DNA of 64,000 nucleotides from Gillisia sp. UBA3175 (lineage in GTDB: Bacteria > Bacteroidota > Bacteroidia > Flavobacteriales > Flavobacteriaceae), in assembly GCA_002364325.1 (NCBI GenBank), contig DEXV01000002.1:1-64000 (forward strand). Direction: 5' to 3'. Under the pieces are notes generated by a model. The model did no database searches. It had not been told where the DNA came from and saw nothing but the letters and a program-made list of their open reading frames with translations. Shown piece by piece: positions 63,213 to 64,000 of the stretch; positions within the stretch are counted from its first letter, which is position 1, and each line of letters begins with the position of its first letter. A program made the position numbers and the translations under genes.

Positions 63213-63265
63213 ATGAACTGGGTCCTGTTTACAATTAGTAATTGTTACGCTTGTATCCAGTTCAT
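63213..63265. repeat. Nested inverted repeat between kinase and response-regulator genes
   Basis: ATGAACTGG (63213-63221) is inverted as CCAGTTCAT (63257-63265), and inside it ACAATTA-G-TAATTGT (63231-63245) is a perfect hairpin. The unit lies 17 bases past the kinase stop. It could be a terminator-like or mRNA-processing structure, or the remnant of a small mobile element. Confidence 0.5.
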
Positions 63266-63281
63266 CCATGCTTTTGACTAC

Positions 63282-64000
63282 TTAGAACTTTTTAATTTTC
63301 ACATAAAAAGTACTACCCACATTTAATTGAGAATCAACCCAAGCTGCACCTTCATGAAGTTGAACAATTTTCTCGACATGTGCTAAACCAACACCTGTTC
63401 CCTCAAATTTTTCCGGGGTACGCACTCTATTAAAAATAGTGAAAATATTTTTTTGATCTTCTTCAGAAATTCCAATACCGTTATCCATAAAAGAGAAGAT
63501 CCAATAATCCCCTTCAGAATATGCAGATACTCTAACTTCGGGAGCCCTGTCTTTATCTACATATTTAAGCGCATTGCTTAATAAATTCTGAAAAAGCAAT
63601 CTCAACTCGATCTCGTAAGCCTTAAGTTTAGGAAGAGCTCCTATATAGACTTTTCCTTTGGTTTCTCTCAGTCTTTTACCAAGATCGTATTTCACAACCT
63701 CCATAAGTTCTTTAGAATCTACCAAGACCTTTTTAGAATCTCTACCAATTCTAGAGTGTTCTAATAGCCCTTTTATCTGATTTGCCAATCTATCTGAAGC
63801 TTCATCAATATAGGAGATGTACTCTTTTGCTTTATCATCTAACTTATCTGCATAGATCTTACCCAAAATATCACTTCCAAACTTAATGGTAGCTAAGGGT
63901 TCCTGAAGATCATGAGAACAAATAGAAACAAATTGCTCTAGATCTTTATTCGCTCTTTCAAGGTCATGTTTTTGTTCCTTGAGTTCTTCCTGTGCTTGTT
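63282..64000 (-). CDS. Sensor histidine kinase (5' part outside the window)
   Basis: About 240 residues are visible, open to the right edge. A coiled-coil precedes the H-box, SICSHDLQEPLATIKFG, whose His is the phosphorylation site. DHp helix 2 follows (YISYIDEASDRLANQIKGLLEHSRI), read in parts; the catalytic domain contains LFQNLLSNALKYV (N-box), FMDNGIGISEEDQ (G1), and GTGVGLAHVEKIV (G2). It is of the HWE-unrelated, PAS-coupled HisKA_3-like phytochrome-type group by eye. The sensor part must lie to the right of base 64000. Confidence 0.9.
   Translation of the reverse strand, partial: QAQEELKEQKHDLERANKDLEQFVSICSHDLQEPLATIKFGSDILGKIYADKLDDKAKEYISYIDEASDRLANQIKGLLEHSRIGRDSKKVLVDSKELMEVVKYDLGKRLRETKGKVYIGALPKLKAYEIELRLLFQNLLSNALKYVDKDRAPEVRVSAYSEGDYWIFSFMDNGIGISEEDQKNIFTIFNRVRTPEKFEGTGVGLAHVEKIVQLHEGAAWVDSQLNVGSTFYVKIKKF

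Noticed and set aside
1..64000. CRISPR arrays, integrases, insertion sequences, tRNA and rRNA genes
   Set aside because: None could be recognised on either strand; the dispersed repeats seen are not regularly spaced and no transposase is present.

Overview
The window is chromosomal DNA of a low-GC marine-type member of the Bacteroidota, almost certainly family Flavobacteriaceae. The genus is not secure; the gene content is reminiscent of the Gramella/Salegentibacter group. Evidence includes the gliding-motility genes gldF-gldG, promoters of the TTG-N17/18-TAnnTTTG type, frequent TTG starts with few Shine-Dalgarno sites, many short lipoproteins, and the Bacteroidota gene families DUF4294, DUF4175, DUF4159, DUF4870 and PepSY-like. 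No phage, integrase, IS element, CRISPR array, rRNA or tRNA was found.

Layout. 1-8.4 kb: a structured RNA-like element, DUF4294, an M42 aminopeptidase, topoisomerase IB, a GH16 glucanase, purC, phoH, a SAM-cleaving DUF62 enzyme and a small monooxygenase-fold protein. 8.4-14.3 kb: gldF-gldG, dnaN behind a clear promoter and a 120-nt leader, DUF4870, and mnmE. 14.6-26.3 kb: a mixed stress and envelope set: a tandem Usp protein, an orphan beta-barrel, Nudix, DUF6929-like and CHRD proteins, a redox island (doxX, OhrR-type regulator, quinone oxidoreductase, NAD(P)-binding protein, MRJP-like lipoprotein), a Kir-type potassium channel, DedA and CDGSH. 26.5-27.5 kb: two broken genes joined by a deletion. 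28-29.5 kb: yitT and an HD hydrolase. 29.5-40.6 kb: a large minus-strand block with a six-gene MoxR/DUF58/BatA/DUF4175/DUF4159 operon beside a Tat-exported TldD and its partner TldE. 41-48 kb: an exonuclease/GIY-YIG fusion, a second broken locus, a tandem pair of related membrane proteins, a methyltransferase, PAP2 and PepSY-like proteins. 46.8-54.9 kb: a two-component system whose kinase has an in-frame amber codon, DUF1003 and a tripartite RND efflux operon. 55-64 kb: an APC permease, a three-gene glycolipid glycosyltransferase operon, a RimK-type ligase, a lipocalin-like lipoprotein, an RluE-like pseudouridine synthase, and a response regulator with a histidine kinase that runs off the right edge.

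Main points of interest. (i) mnmE carries an in-frame insert of about 26 codons that is a hairpin-rich repeat, with two diverged relatives of the same family elsewhere in the window; it is a protein-coding insertion of an otherwise intergenic repeat. (ii) Four lesions can be read directly: an out-of-frame TPR/lipoprotein fusion, an out-of-frame PAS/LamG-like fusion, a one-base frameshift in the LamG-like gene, and an amber codon in the kinase next to the efflux operon. (iii) The TldD/TldE plus MoxR-operon block is the best candidate for an incompletely described envelope system: one partner of a normally cytoplasmic protease pair carries a Tat signal. (iv) A structured RNA candidate lies at the left edge.
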